Assembly (NCBI GenBank): GCA_965216945.1
Contig: CBDCGU010000003.1
Span: forward strand, 1,612,001-1,676,000
Source: DATHZQ01 sp965216945
GTDB taxonomy: Bacteria; Actinomycetota; Acidimicrobiia; Spongiisociales; UBA5794
DNA: 64,000 nt
Direction: 5' to 3'
Made by a program: the position numbers and the translations under genes. Below, piece by piece: positions 43,817-53,226 of this stretch; position 1 is the first letter of the stretch; every line of letters starts with the position of its first letter. Under the pieces are notes generated by a model. The model was not told the DNA's origin, made no database searches, and saw only the letters and a list, made by a program, of their open reading frames with translations.

Positions 43817-45757
43817 ATGACGAGCCGAACGACGCCTGACGACAAGGCCGATGCCAAGGCCCCCGAATGGCGGGTCGAAGGCATGCCCGACGACAAGAAG
43901 CCGAGCGAGCCCCCCAACTGGCAGGATCGTCTTCCGTTCGGCAGGTGGTTCTGGCCGCTGCTCGTCGTGCTGCTCGCCCTCAACTGGTTCGTCACCAGCA
44001 ACCTGCTCGAGAGCGACCCGCCCATCGTCGTGCCGTACACCGATTTTCTCGACGAGCTCGAAATCGACAATGTCGCATCCGTCGTGTCCACCGGGGCGAC
44101 GATCCAGGGAACGTTCAAGGAGCCCGTCGTCGACCCCGAGGACGAGGACAATCTCTCGATCGACTTCACGACCGAGCGCCCGGCGTTCGCCGAGGACGAC
44201 CTGCTCCAGCGACTCATCGACAACGGCGTCGTCGTGAACGCCGAACCGCAAAACCGGCCTGCTCCCCTCTGGCAGCAGATCGTGTTCGGTTTCGGCCCGA
44301 CGCTCCTCTTGCTGTGGCTCTTCTTCAGCTTCTACCGGCGGGCCGGCCAGTCACTCGGCTTCGGGGGCCTCGGCGGCTCGCGGGCAAAGCGTTACGAGGC
44401 GTCGCAGGACCGCACCACCTTCGACGACGTGGCCGGCATCGACGAGGCCGAGCACGAGCTCGTGGAGGTGGTCGACTTCCTCCGCGATCCGGGCAAGTAC
44501 ACGAGACTGGGTGCTGCAATCCCCCGCGGCGTGTTGCTGTCCGGTGCGCCGGGGACCGGCAAGACCCTGCTGGCCCGTGCTGTAGCCGGCGAGGCCGGTG
44601 CTCCGTTCTTCTCGATGGCGGCATCGGAGTTCATCGAAATGGTCGTCGGTGTCGGGGCGAGCCGTGTGCGTGACCTCTTCAAGCAGGCGAAGGAAGCGGC
44701 TCCCGCCATCATCTTCATCGACGAGATCGACTCGATCGGCAGGGCACGGGGCGGCTCGATGTCCTTTGGCGGCCACGACGAGCGTGAGCAGACGCTGAAC
44801 CAGATTCTCACCGAGATGGATGGGTTCAGCGGCGCCGAGGGCGTCATCGTGATCGCGGCGACGAACCGTCCCGATGTGCTCGATCCGGCGTTGCTCCGGC
44901 CGGGGCGGTTCGACCGTCACGTGGCGGTGAGCCCACCGGACAAGGTCGGCCGCACCGCGATCCTCGAGGTGCACACCCGCTCCGTGCCCCTCGACGAGCG
45001 CGTCGATCTCGGTGCAGTCGCCTCGTCGACGCCGGGCATGGTCGGCGCCGATCTCCGCAACCTCGTCAATGAGGCTGCGCTGATGGCGGCCCGGCGCAGT
45101 CATGAGCGCGTGCGCATGAACGACTTCACCGATGCGCTGGAGAAAGTGGTGCTCGGAGCCGAACGGAAGATCATGATGTCCGAGGAGGATCGCGAGCTCA
45201 CGGCATACCACGAGTCCGGTCATGCGCTCCTGGGCATGGTGATCCGAGGGGCCGATCCCGTGCGCAAGGTCTCCATCATCCCTCGCGGGCGGGCAATGGG
45301 TGTCACGATGCAGAGCCCCGAGGGCGACCGCTACTCGTACTCGGAGGAGTACTTGCGCGGGCGGATCATCGGGGCGCTCGGTGGCCGCGCAGCAGAGGAG
45401 CTCGTTTTCGGCTCCGTCACCACGGGCGCCGAGAGCGACCTCGTTCAGGTGACCAGCCTCGCCCGGAGCATGGTCGGCCGGTGGGGTATGTCGGACGCGG
45501 TCGGACCTCTCTCGGTGCTGCCCGCGGATCCGCAGGACCAGAACCCGTTCGGCGGCCCCCAGGTCGCCCCCGACACGCTGGAGCTCGTCGACAAGGAGAT
45601 GCGCCGCATCGTCGACGCGTGCTACACCTCCGCCCTGGAGCTACTCAAGGAGAACCGCGACAAGCTGGATGCCTTGGCGCAAGCGCTCCTCGACAAGGAG
45701 ACGCTGGAAGAGGACGAGGCCTACGAGATCGCCGGCATCGACCGCAGCGGTGTGTGA
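43817..45757 (+). CDS. ftsH: ATP-dependent zinc metalloprotease FtsH
   Basis: The 646-residue membrane AAA+ protease degrades misassembled membrane proteins and selected cytoplasmic ones. Two transmembrane segments (about 45-63 and 153-171) flank a periplasmic-side domain. The AAA module has Walker A GAPGTGKT (243-250), Walker B IIFIDEID (298-305) and the second region of homology ATNRPDVLDPALLRPGRFDR. The zinc site HESGH (465-469) lies in the protease domain. It starts at ATG 43817. The N-terminal cytoplasmic tail of about 40 charged residues is longer than in E. coli. No hpt or folE genes follow, unlike in many actinobacteria. Confidence 0.97.
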   Translation: MTSRTTPDDKADAKAPEWRVEGMPDDKKPSEPPNWQDRLPFGRWFWPLLVVLLALNWFVTSNLLESDPPIVVPYTDFLDELEIDNVASVVSTGATIQGTFKEPVVDPEDEDNLSIDFTTERPAFAEDDLLQRLIDNGVVVNAEPQNRPAPLWQQIVFGFGPTLLLLWLFFSFYRRAGQSLGFGGLGGSRAKRYEASQDRTTFDDVAGIDEAEHELVEVVDFLRDPGKYTRLGAAIPRGVLLSGAPGTGKTLLARAVAGEAGAPFFSMAASEFIEMVVGVGASRVRDLFKQAKEAAPAIIFIDEIDSIGRARGGSMSFGGHDEREQTLNQILTEMDGFSGAEGVIVIAATNRPDVLDPALLRPGRFDRHVAVSPPDKVGRTAILEVHTRSVPLDERVDLGAVASSTPGMVGADLRNLVNEAALMAARRSHERVRMNDFTDALEKVVLGAERKIMMSEEDRELTAYHESGHALLGMVIRGADPVRKVSIIPRGRAMGVTMQSPEGDRYSYSEEYLRGRIIGALGGRAAEELVFGSVTTGAESDLVQVTSLARSMVGRWGMSDAVGPLSVLPADPQDQNPFGGPQVAPDTLELVDKEMRRIVDACYTSALELLKENRDKLDALAQALLDKETLEEDEAYEIAGIDRSGV

Positions 45758-45926
45758 CGGACCACCGGCTCGGGCACCTTCGCCGGGTCGATCCAGGGTG
45801 CAATGGGGCCCCGGCTGATCACGCCAGCGGCGCTCTTCACGCCCTCTTCGTGACGGGATGTGCAGCTCGGCCGTTGCCCGCCGGGAAGGAGTCCCCCGGC
45901 ATACGGCGATCCGCGAGAATGGCCCC

Positions 45927-46835
45927 ATGCACATTCTCCGTACCCCATCCGACCGATTCGAACACCTCCCTGGCTTCCCGTACCGAGACCACTACCACCT
46001 CGTCCCGGCAGGGGATGCATCGGGCCAGATGCTGCAGATGCACTTCGTCGACGAGGGGCCCGCCGACGGTCCCGTCATGCTGCTCCTCCACGGTGAACCC
46101 ACATGGAGCTATCTCTACCGGAAGATGATCGGTCCGCTGGCGGACGCCGGATTCCGCGTGCTGGCCCCCGACCTCATCGGGTTCGGTCGCTCCGACAAGC
46201 TGGCCGAGCAGTCCGGCTACAGCTACCAGCACCACATCGATTGGGTGGAGACCTGGCTCCTCGACCTCGACCTGCGGGAGATCACGTTGTTCGCCCAGGA
46301 TTGGGGGGGCTTGATCGGGCTTCGGCTCGTGGCCGTCCACCCCGACCGCTTCGACAGAGTCGTCGTCGCCAACACGGGTCTTCCGATCGGCGAACACGAT
46401 CCCACCGAGGCGTTCATGGAGTGGCGCGACTTCTCGATCAACGCACCGTCGTTCCCGATCGGCAAGATCCTGCAGAACTCGACGGTGACGGAGCTGCCGG
46501 CCGAGGTGCTGGCAGCGTACGAGGCGCCCTTCCCCGACGACTCGTACCTGGCGGCCGCCCGCATCTTCCCGTCGCTCGTGCCCATCTCACCCGACGACCC
46601 CGCCGTGCCGGGCAACCGGGCTGCATGGGAGGTACTCAAGCGATGGACCAAGCCGTTTCTCACTGCGTTCTCCGACTCCGACCCGATCACCCGCGGCGGG
46701 GAACGCCCCTTCCAGAAGCTGATCCCGGGAGCCCAGAACCGGGAGCACGTCACGATCGAGGGCGCCGGCCACTTCCTCCAGGAGGACAAGGGCGAGGAGC
46801 TCGCCGAGCTGCTGATCAGCTTCGCCGCGGAATAG
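45927..46835 (+). CDS. Haloalkane dehalogenase (HLD-I-like alpha/beta hydrolase)
   Basis: The 302-residue hydrolase has nucleophile D125 in FAQDWGGLIGL with halide-stabilising W126, oxyanion/halide motif HGEPTW (55-60), acid in the SDSDPIT segment (about 250-252) and histidine at about 282 in GAGHFLQED. An aspartate nucleophile followed by tryptophan distinguishes it from serine hydrolases and epoxide hydrolases. It should convert haloalkanes to alcohols and halide. The position of the acid fits the DhlA-like subfamily. The ATG is at 45927, and it is followed seven bases later by the deaminase gene, so they are co-transcribed. Confidence 0.88.
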   Translation: MHILRTPSDRFEHLPGFPYRDHYHLVPAGDASGQMLQMHFVDEGPADGPVMLLLHGEPTWSYLYRKMIGPLADAGFRVLAPDLIGFGRSDKLAEQSGYSYQHHIDWVETWLLDLDLREITLFAQDWGGLIGLRLVAVHPDRFDRVVVANTGLPIGEHDPTEAFMEWRDFSINAPSFPIGKILQNSTVTELPAEVLAAYEAPFPDDSYLAAARIFPSLVPISPDDPAVPGNRAAWEVLKRWTKPFLTAFSDSDPITRGGERPFQKLIPGAQNREHVTIEGAGHFLQEDKGEELAELLISFAAE

Positions 46836-46842
46836 CAGCCGC

Positions 46843-47865
46843 GTGGCCTCGGGTGATGTCTTCGAGCACGCGCCGAAGGTAGAGCTGCATCTCCATCTCG
46901 AGGGAGCCATCCCTCTGCCGACGTTGTGGGAGATCATCAAGGGCCACGGCGGCGATCCCGAGATCGAATCGATCGAGGATCTCCGCCACCGCTTCGCGTA
47001 CCGCGACTTCCCGCATTTCATCGACACGTGGTGGTGGATGACCGGGTACCTGCGCACCCCCGACGACTTCACCTACGCGGCCGAGGCGGTCGCACGCCAT
47101 CTCGCCGACCAGAACATCGTCTATGCCGAGGCTTCGTTCTCCCCGACCGACTTCACCAGGCACGGTTTGGCGGTGCATGACCTGGCAATGGCGGTTCGTC
47201 GAGGTCTCGACCGGGTTGGCGAGACCCGCGTGACGCTCAACTGCGATCTCGTCCGTGATCCGGGACCGGAGCGCGCCGCCGAGACCCTCGCCGCCGTCCT
47301 CGAGGTGGCCGCAGACGCCGGTGTCCGTGGCATCACGATCGGCGGCTCGGAGCAGGCCCACCCTCCGGAACCGTTTGCCGCGGTGTATGCCACGGCCGCC
47401 GACGCCGGGTTGCATCGCACCGCCCATGCCGGCGAGGCGGCCGGCCCGGAGAGCGTGTGGGGTGCCATCCGCAGCCTCGGAGTGGAGCGCATCGGGCACG
47501 GAGTCCGATCCGTCGAAGATGACGAACTGCTCGCCTACCTCGTCGACGAGCAACTCCCCCTCGAGGTCTGCCCGACGTCGAACCTCCGCACCGGGGTGGC
47601 GCCGAGCTGGCCGGATCACCAGGTGGGCCGGCTGCTCGACGCCGGTGCCGCCGTCACCATCAGCACAGACGATCCGGCGATGTTCCACTGCGATCTCGCC
47701 GGCGAGTTCCGCAAGCTGACCGAGCACTTCGGCCCCGACCTGGTCGACGTCGAGCGCTTGACGCTCGCCGCGGTCGACGCATCGTGGCTTGCGACCGAGG
47801 AGAAGGCGGCTCTCGCCGCCGAGATCCGGACGTGGTGGCGTGTCAACGGTTGCGGGCGGCCCTGA
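46843..47865 (+). CDS. add: Adenosine deaminase family amidohydrolase
   Basis: The 340-residue zinc amidohydrolase has HLHLEGAI (metal histidines, residues 16-23), HAGEAAG, the GHGV segment and STDDPAMF with the metal aspartates. These match adenosine deaminase, which hydrolyses adenosine to inosine. Aminodeoxyfutalosine deaminase and adenine deaminase share the fold, and DDPAMF alone does not separate them. The GTG at 46843 follows the dehalogenase stop by seven bases. A strong hairpin terminator lies just downstream. Confidence 0.88.
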   Translation: MASGDVFEHAPKVELHLHLEGAIPLPTLWEIIKGHGGDPEIESIEDLRHRFAYRDFPHFIDTWWWMTGYLRTPDDFTYAAEAVARHLADQNIVYAEASFSPTDFTRHGLAVHDLAMAVRRGLDRVGETRVTLNCDLVRDPGPERAAETLAAVLEVAADAGVRGITIGGSEQAHPPEPFAAVYATAADAGLHRTAHAGEAAGPESVWGAIRSLGVERIGHGVRSVEDDELLAYLVDEQLPLEVCPTSNLRTGVAPSWPDHQVGRLLDAGAAVTISTDDPAMFHCDLAGEFRKLTEHFGPDLVDVERLTLAAVDASWLATEEKAALAAEIRTWWRVNGCGRP

Positions 47866-47880
47866 TGTGGTCGCAGACGA

Positions 47881-47932
47881 CCGAACTTGCGTATCTCCCG
47901 CCGCGATGACGCGGTGAGATACGCAAGTTCGG
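47881..47932. terminator. 17-bp inverted repeat, bidirectional terminator
   Basis: CCGAACTTGCGTATCTC (47881-47897) and its exact complement (47916-47932) form a 17-bp stem with an 18-base loop containing a smaller CCGC/GCGG stem. It lies between the convergent add and LpqB-like genes. The stem is unusually long and could also be a dispersed repeat. Confidence 0.75.
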
Positions 47933-47959
47933 CTGGGACCCCCTATCGGTCGACGCCGA

Positions 47960-49402
47960 TCACGGCCCCCACTCGTCGAGGGTGAGCGCAACGATCACGG
48001 GACGGCCATCCTCGTAGTCGATCGACACGTACCAGATGGTCCAGTCGAGGCCGCCGTAATCGGGATTGTCTCCTGAGTCGTAGACCCCGATGTAGTTGAA
48101 GCCGCTCAGCTCGAACGGGATCGCAAACGCGGGCGGCCGTCCATTGCCTCCCTCGATGGGCTCGTTGACGGTCGTCACCGCGTCAGGGTCGTCCCACGTG
48201 CTGTTGAAGCGATCGGTGATGGCCTCGGCGAACGTCCGGTCCCGGATCTCGTTCGCCTGATCAGGGTCGTTCACGTCGAGGGCGTTGGACGGCCACTTGT
48301 AGGTGGTGCCATCGGTGAGGATGCCATCCAGCTCGTCGTGATCGAAACGGACCGGCGCATCGTGATGCGACACGTACAGACCTCGCTCGGACACGAAGCC
48401 TCGGATGTCGTCGCCGGCTGCGATCGCATCGCTGAAGCCCTGGATCAGCGGGATGACATCGTCACCTGGGAAGGCTGCTTCGAGCTCCGGCTCCACGTGC
48501 GCCAGGAAGTGGTCGTTCACCCATCCGGCGCCCGCCGGCGTCGCCAGCTCGATCCACGTCGAGCTGCCAACGGCCGCCTCCACACCGGTGGCAACGACCT
48601 CGGTCCCCGGCGCCAGCATTCCGATCACCTGGTACGACACACCTGGCCCCAGCCGCACGTTGAGCACATCGTCGTCGGCGACCAGCACGACACGGCGCAC
48701 GTCGTCGGCACCGGAGGGATCGGGCAGGTCCTCTTGCTCCCACCGTGGGGTTCCGTCGAGCACGGTCGGGGTCAACGGCACCGCCGACAGGTAGTCCTCA
48801 CGCACCGCCGGTTCTTCGAGCAGCAAGCCCTCCGAGGAGAACACGGTCACCGGCTCGCCATCCAACCAGAACTCGACTTCGTCGACGCTGGGAAACTGGG
48901 TCAGCGTGTACACGACTTGAGCCAGTCGCGTGATCATCGCAAACGAGCCGCCGCCGGCCTCGAACTCGCGGCTGAGGTCCACCGTGGCGCGCCCGTCCTC
49001 GATCACCAGGCCGAGGAGCAGCGTGTCGGTGGGGACAGAGCTGGTCAGCCCGATCTCCTCCTGGGTCTGCGTCGGTCCGGCAATGAGGGCACGGACGGCG
49101 TTGGCGGCGATGTCGGGCGTAGCCGGCACACGAGTCGCGACGGCGGTGGCGTACTGCGAGTCCTGCAGGAAGTAGACATCGACGAACTGGGTCTCCTCCG
49201 GCACGGTGGTCGTCGTGGACGACGGGTCCGGAGCTGCCGTCGGGTCCGGAGCCGTTGACGTCGGCGGCGCGGTCGACGTGGTGACCGGGCCACTGGCGCC
49301 GTCACCCGTCGTCACCGGTCCGCCATCACCCACCTCGTTGCCACCACCACAGGCGGCGACGACGAGGATCAGTCCAGCCATCAAGATCATGAGACGCCTC
49401 AC
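47960..49402 (-). CDS. LpqB-like lipoprotein with GerMN and SH3-type domains
   Basis: The 480-residue lipoprotein has the signal peptide MRRLMILMAGLILVVAAC (lipobox VAAC) and a Thr/Pro/Ser-rich linker. A GerMN-type domain follows (about 70-210; QFVDVYFLQD, ATVDLSREFEAGGGSFAMI, VEFWLDGEPV), then an SH3_3-like domain (about 235-300; LNVRLGPGVSYQVIGMLAPGTEV). The C-terminal domain is unknown. Mycobacterial LpqB also has GerMN but a beta-propeller after it. The GTG start overlaps the histidine-kinase stop by 4 bases and has AGGAGG upstream. As in MtrAB-LpqB it probably modulates the kinase. Confidence 0.82.
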   Translation of the reverse strand: MRRLMILMAGLILVVAACGGGNEVGDGGPVTTGDGASGPVTTSTAPPTSTAPDPTAAPDPSSTTTTVPEETQFVDVYFLQDSQYATAVATRVPATPDIAANAVRALIAGPTQTQEEIGLTSSVPTDTLLLGLVIEDGRATVDLSREFEAGGGSFAMITRLAQVVYTLTQFPSVDEVEFWLDGEPVTVFSSEGLLLEEPAVREDYLSAVPLTPTVLDGTPRWEQEDLPDPSGADDVRRVVLVADDDVLNVRLGPGVSYQVIGMLAPGTEVVATGVEAAVGSSTWIELATPAGAGWVNDHFLAHVEPELEAAFPGDDVIPLIQGFSDAIAAGDDIRGFVSERGLYVSHHDAPVRFDHDELDGILTDGTTYKWPSNALDVNDPDQANEIRDRTFAEAITDRFNSTWDDPDAVTTVNEPIEGGNGRPPAFAIPFELSGFNYIGVYDSGDNPDYGGLDWTIWYVSIDYEDGRPVIVALTLDEWGP

Positions 49403-50874
49403 GGTGCACCTCCTCGATCGTCCGTTGTCATCTCCCCTTCATGATGGAGCGCAGGCTTCGCAGGCCCATCACGGCTGCGTAACAGTTCGGTCACAGGCAG
49501 CACCAGCTCGAAGATCAGCCCGGTCGGCTGATTCGGCCTCACGGACAGCGTGCCGCCGAGCCGTTCCGCATGGGCCTTGGCGATGGCGAGACCGAGGCCG
49601 GTACCGCCCGTCCTGGCCGAGTCTGCGCTGTAGAAGCGATCGAACAGATGGGGAAGCGTCCCCGGCGGCACGCCCGGACCCCCATCGGCCACCGAGATGG
49701 AAAGCCGGCCATCGGCAACCTCGGCCGTCACGAGTACCGCGGCCCCCGCGGCGTGCCGAGCTGCGTTGTCCAACAGGTTGCCGACGGTGCGATCGAGCGA
49801 CCGACGATCCGACTCGACGACGATCGTGCTGTCGGCCTCGAGACGCGCCGCAGGGAGGCGCTCGTTGATCTCGGCCTGCAACAACGCAGCCACTGCGATC
49901 TCGTCCGTCCCTTGCATCGATACGGCGGCGTCGAGCCGGGAGATCTCGAGCAGGTCGGCCACCAACCTGCGCAGCCGGCTGACGTCGTGCGACAGCAACT
50001 CGCTCACCCTGCGAGCCGACGGCGGCATGTCATCGAGGTGGGCCTGAAGCATCTCGGCTTCCGTCACGAGTGCTGTGAGAGGCGTCCGCAGCTCGTGGGA
50101 GACGTCGGCGACAAATCGCTCCTCCCTGGCGCGGGCCGCCTGCAACTCGTCGATCTTGGCCTCGAGCGACGCCGCCATCGTGTTGAACGACTCGGCCCAC
50201 ACTCCGAACTCGTCGCGGGATTCGACGGGAAGCCGCACCGACAGGTCCCCACCGGCGATCCGGCGTGCGGCGACTCCAGCGTTGCGGACGGGTCGCAGCA
50301 CGCCGCGCGCCACGAGTCCGGCAACGAGCGCACCGAGCACCGCAACCGCTCCACCCGCAAACAGAAGCACCCGGCGGAGCTCGACGAGTGCGGCATCGAC
50401 CTCAGCGGCAGAGAAGAAGAAATAGAAGTCGGGCCCGGCGTCCGGTCTGCGCCCACCCACGATCAGTTGGGAGTCGGAACCCGAGCCGATGAACTGGTAG
50501 CCGTACCTGCCCTGAGCGACAAGAGCTCGCAGTTGCGGCTCGATCTGCTCGCCGGCATCGAACAGCGCAAACTCCGATGCATAAGCATCGTCGCTGCCAT
50601 CGAACTCGACGTACACCGCCACCGCGCCGCGCTGCAGGAATCGTTCGGCGAGGCCGGACGATTCGAAGTCGGCGCGCAGCGCATCGGCGGGTAGGACGTC
50701 CTCGGATGCCAGCACGCCGACGTTGAACTCGGCCCGATCCACCGCATCGATCACCAGCTGGTCGCGAAGCGAGCGCTCGACCAGCACGTAGGAGGTGACG
50801 GCGACCACGGCCGCCGTCACGAGAACGAGACCGATCATGGTGGCGACGAGCCGGCCGCGGAAGCCACCCACCAT
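49399..50874 (-). CDS. Sensor histidine kinase, MtrB-like
   Basis: The 491-residue kinase has an N-terminal transmembrane helix, an extracellular sensor region of about 120 residues and a second helix (about 168-190). A HAMP domain and the HisKA box FVADVSHELRTPLTAL (phospho-accepting H260) follow. The ATPase domain has the N box NLLDNAARHA, the G1 box DGGPGVP and the G2 box GTGLGLAIAKAH. It autophosphorylates and signals to the response regulator, which it overlaps by one base (TGATG). The following lipoprotein gene overlaps it by 4 bases. Confidence 0.92.
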   Translation of the reverse strand: MVGGFRGRLVATMIGLVLVTAAVVAVTSYVLVERSLRDQLVIDAVDRAEFNVGVLASEDVLPADALRADFESSGLAERFLQRGAVAVYVEFDGSDDAYASEFALFDAGEQIEPQLRALVAQGRYGYQFIGSGSDSQLIVGGRRPDAGPDFYFFFSAAEVDAALVELRRVLLFAGGAVAVLGALVAGLVARGVLRPVRNAGVAARRIAGGDLSVRLPVESRDEFGVWAESFNTMAASLEAKIDELQAARAREERFVADVSHELRTPLTALVTEAEMLQAHLDDMPPSARRVSELLSHDVSRLRRLVADLLEISRLDAAVSMQGTDEIAVAALLQAEINERLPAARLEADSTIVVESDRRSLDRTVGNLLDNAARHAAGAAVLVTAEVADGRLSISVADGGPGVPPGTLPHLFDRFYSADSARTGGTGLGLAIAKAHAERLGGTLSVRPNQPTGLIFELVLPVTELLRSRDGPAKPALHHEGEMTTDDRGGAP

Positions 50875-51551
50875 CAGCGGGTGGCCCGATATCCGACGCC
50901 GCGCACCGTTTCGATCAGCCGGGGGTCCGAAGGGTCGGGCTCGATCTTGGCGCGGAGCCGCTGGATGGCGACGTCGACGATGCGGGAATCGCCGAGGTAG
51001 TCGTAACCCCAGACCCGCTCCAGCAGGACTTCACGTGTGAACACCTGCCCCGGCCGGCGGGCCAGTTCGACGAGCAGCCGGAATTCCGTCGGGGTCAGTC
51101 CGAGCTCGGTGTCTTTGCGGCTGGCGGTGTGGGCGAGGACGTCGACGTGCACGTCGCCGATGGTGAGCGACTCGGCGGGGTCGGCATGACGGGCGCGCCG
51201 GAGCGCGGCGCGGATGCGTGCCACCAATTCGGGCATCTCGAACGGTTTCGTCACGTAGTCGTCGGCGCCCGACTCGAGCCCGACGACTACGTCGATCGTG
51301 TCGGCTCGCGCCGTCAGCATGATGACCGGCGTCGCCGACTCGGCCCGGATGGCTCGGCACACCTCGAATCCATCCCGTTTCGGCAACATGACATCGAGCA
51401 GCACGAGGTCGGGACGATTGCGGTGGAATTCTTCGAGCGCGGCATCGCCGTCGGCGGCGGTCACCACTTCCAGGCCGGCGGCTTCGAGCCCGAGCTGGGT
51501 GACCTCGCGGATGGAGGGGTCGTCCTCGACGAGCAGGATGTGTGCATCCAT
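50874..51551 (-). CDS. OmpR-family response regulator, MtrA-like
   Basis: The 225-residue regulator has a receiver domain (acidic pocket VEDDPS, phosphorylation site D53 in LVLLDVMLPKRDG, KPFEM lysine) and an OmpR-type winged-helix DNA-binding domain ending RLRAKIEPDPSDPRLIETVRGVGYR. The segment LTPTEFRLLVELARRPGQVFTREVLLERVWGY closely resembles MtrA. MtrA-MtrB controls cell-wall and division genes in actinobacteria. The ATG at 51551 (MDAHILLVEDD) is preferred over an upstream start at 51581. Confidence 0.93.
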   Translation of the reverse strand: MDAHILLVEDDPSIREVTQLGLEAAGLEVVTAADGDAALEEFHRNRPDLVLLDVMLPKRDGFEVCRAIRAESATPVIMLTARADTIDVVVGLESGADDYVTKPFEMPELVARIRAALRRARHADPAESLTIGDVHVDVLAHTASRKDTELGLTPTEFRLLVELARRPGQVFTREVLLERVWGYDYLGDSRIVDVAIQRLRAKIEPDPSDPRLIETVRGVGYRATR

Positions 51552-51700
51552 CCCCGGAAGTATGGCGGGATCGGGACGCATCCCAGGCTCAACGGACCGC
51601 CATCACTCCCGACGACCGGTCGCGGCACGCCGCTGCCGCCCCGGCAGACCGTGGAGTCGACGGCTCCTCAAGCTGCGTGGTCGCTGCCAGACTGCGATGC

Positions 51701-53152
51701 ATGACACAGCGCACGCGCACCCTTCTTCCCCCAGGCGCGTGGGTGGCGGCAGGAGCAGCTGTTGCGCTCCTGCTTGCGGTCTCGGGCCGTTATGGGTTCC
51801 ACCGCGATGAGCTCTACTTCGTCGTGGCGGGGCGGCGTCTCGACTGGGGATTTGTCGACCAGCCACCGCTCACCCCCGTGGTAGCTCGGGTCTCCGAGCT
51901 CGTTCTCGGCGTATCGCCGACGGCCCTCCGTATCCTCCCAGCCCTTGCAGTGGGCCTGGTGGTGGTGCTCACCGCGGACATGGCGCGGCGGTTTGGCGGG
52001 GGTCGCACCGCACAGATCTTCGCTGCGGCAACCACCGCAGGCGCAGGTGTGCTGCTGGGCGAGGGCCACCTGCTCAGTACCGCGATCTTCGACTTCGCTC
52101 TCTGGTCGGCGGGTCTGTGGATCATGGTGCGGCTGCTGGAAGGGACCGACGAGCGGTGGTGGCTGGCCTTGGGCGGCGTCGTCGGCCTGGGCATGCAGAA
52201 CAAGCACACGATCCTGTTCCTCGCCGCGGCGTTGCTCCTGAGCCTTCTCGCCATCGACCGGCAGCGTCTTGCGCGTCCCGTGCCCTGGGTCGGTGTGGCG
52301 ATCGCATTCGCCATCGCACTCCCCAACATCGTCTGGCAAGCCGCCAACGACTGGCCGCAGCTGGAGATGGCGGAGGCGCTGCGGAACCGATCCGACGGCC
52401 CTGTGGCATTCGTCGCGCTGCAACCGGCCTTGCTGTCGATCACGCTCGCCATCCCGGCCGCCGTGGGCTTGTGGCGGCTGCTGCGCTCGGAAAGACTCCG
52501 ACCGTGGCGGGTCCTCGCCTTCACCTACCTGATCCTGTTCGTCGTGTTCCTGCTGACGGGCGGCAAGGCCTACTACATCGCCCCCATGTACTCGGCCATG
52601 CTGGCGGCGGGGGCACTGTGGTTCGAGGAGTTGGGGACCATCGGCAAGCGGACGATGATCGTGGCAGCTGCAGTGGGGGTGACAATCGGCCTCTTCATCG
52701 CTCTGCCGCTGCTCCCACCGCAGTCGTCGGGGACTCTGGACGTCACGGGTGAGCTCGGCGAGACCGTCGGGTGGCCGGAGCTGGTGAATCAGATCGTCGC
52801 CGTGCGGGACAGTCTCCCTCAGGATCAGCAGAGCAACGTCGTCGTGCTGACGAGTTCGTACGGCGAGGCGGGAGCCGTCGACGTTCTTGGTCGAGAGCGA
52901 GGCTTGCCCGCCGCCGTCAGCGGCCACAACACCTACTGGCTCTGGGGGCCCCCGCAGCACGACGGTCCGATCATCGGGGTCGGTGTGGTGAGCGGGACGC
53001 TCGAGCCCATCTGCCCTGGTCTACGACGCGTGGCCACGATCGGAAACCCCTACGGCGTGGAGAACGAAGAGGCCGGGCTTCCCATCTTCCTCTGCCGGCA
53101 GCCGTCCCGCCCGCTGACGGACGTATGGGACGCCGTGCGGCACTACAACTGA
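51701..53152 (+). CDS. ArnT/PMT-like membrane glycosyltransferase (GT39 family)
   Basis: The 483-residue protein has about nine transmembrane helices. The first loop carries the acidic motif FHRDELYFVVAGRRLDWGFVDQPPLTP, typical of GT39 and ArnT-like enzymes, whose aspartate or glutamate is catalytic and which use polyprenyl-phosphate sugar donors. A soluble C-terminal domain (about 370-483) follows. It probably glycosylates a lipid or protein at the outer membrane face. The start at ATG 51701 gives a good N-terminus. It is divergent from the response-regulator gene. Confidence 0.82.
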   Translation: MTQRTRTLLPPGAWVAAGAAVALLLAVSGRYGFHRDELYFVVAGRRLDWGFVDQPPLTPVVARVSELVLGVSPTALRILPALAVGLVVVLTADMARRFGGGRTAQIFAAATTAGAGVLLGEGHLLSTAIFDFALWSAGLWIMVRLLEGTDERWWLALGGVVGLGMQNKHTILFLAAALLLSLLAIDRQRLARPVPWVGVAIAFAIALPNIVWQAANDWPQLEMAEALRNRSDGPVAFVALQPALLSITLAIPAAVGLWRLLRSERLRPWRVLAFTYLILFVVFLLTGGKAYYIAPMYSAMLAAGALWFEELGTIGKRTMIVAAAVGVTIGLFIALPLLPPQSSGTLDVTGELGETVGWPELVNQIVAVRDSLPQDQQSNVVVLTSSYGEAGAVDVLGRERGLPAAVSGHNTYWLWGPPQHDGPIIGVGVVSGTLEPICPGLRRVATIGNPYGVENEEAGLPIFLCRQPSRPLTDVWDAVRHYN

Positions 53153-53226
53153 TCCACCGCGTGCGCCGCGGCGGCCGATCTCCTCTTGCGCCCGAATCTG
53201 TCACACCCCATTGATACGTTGGCGGC

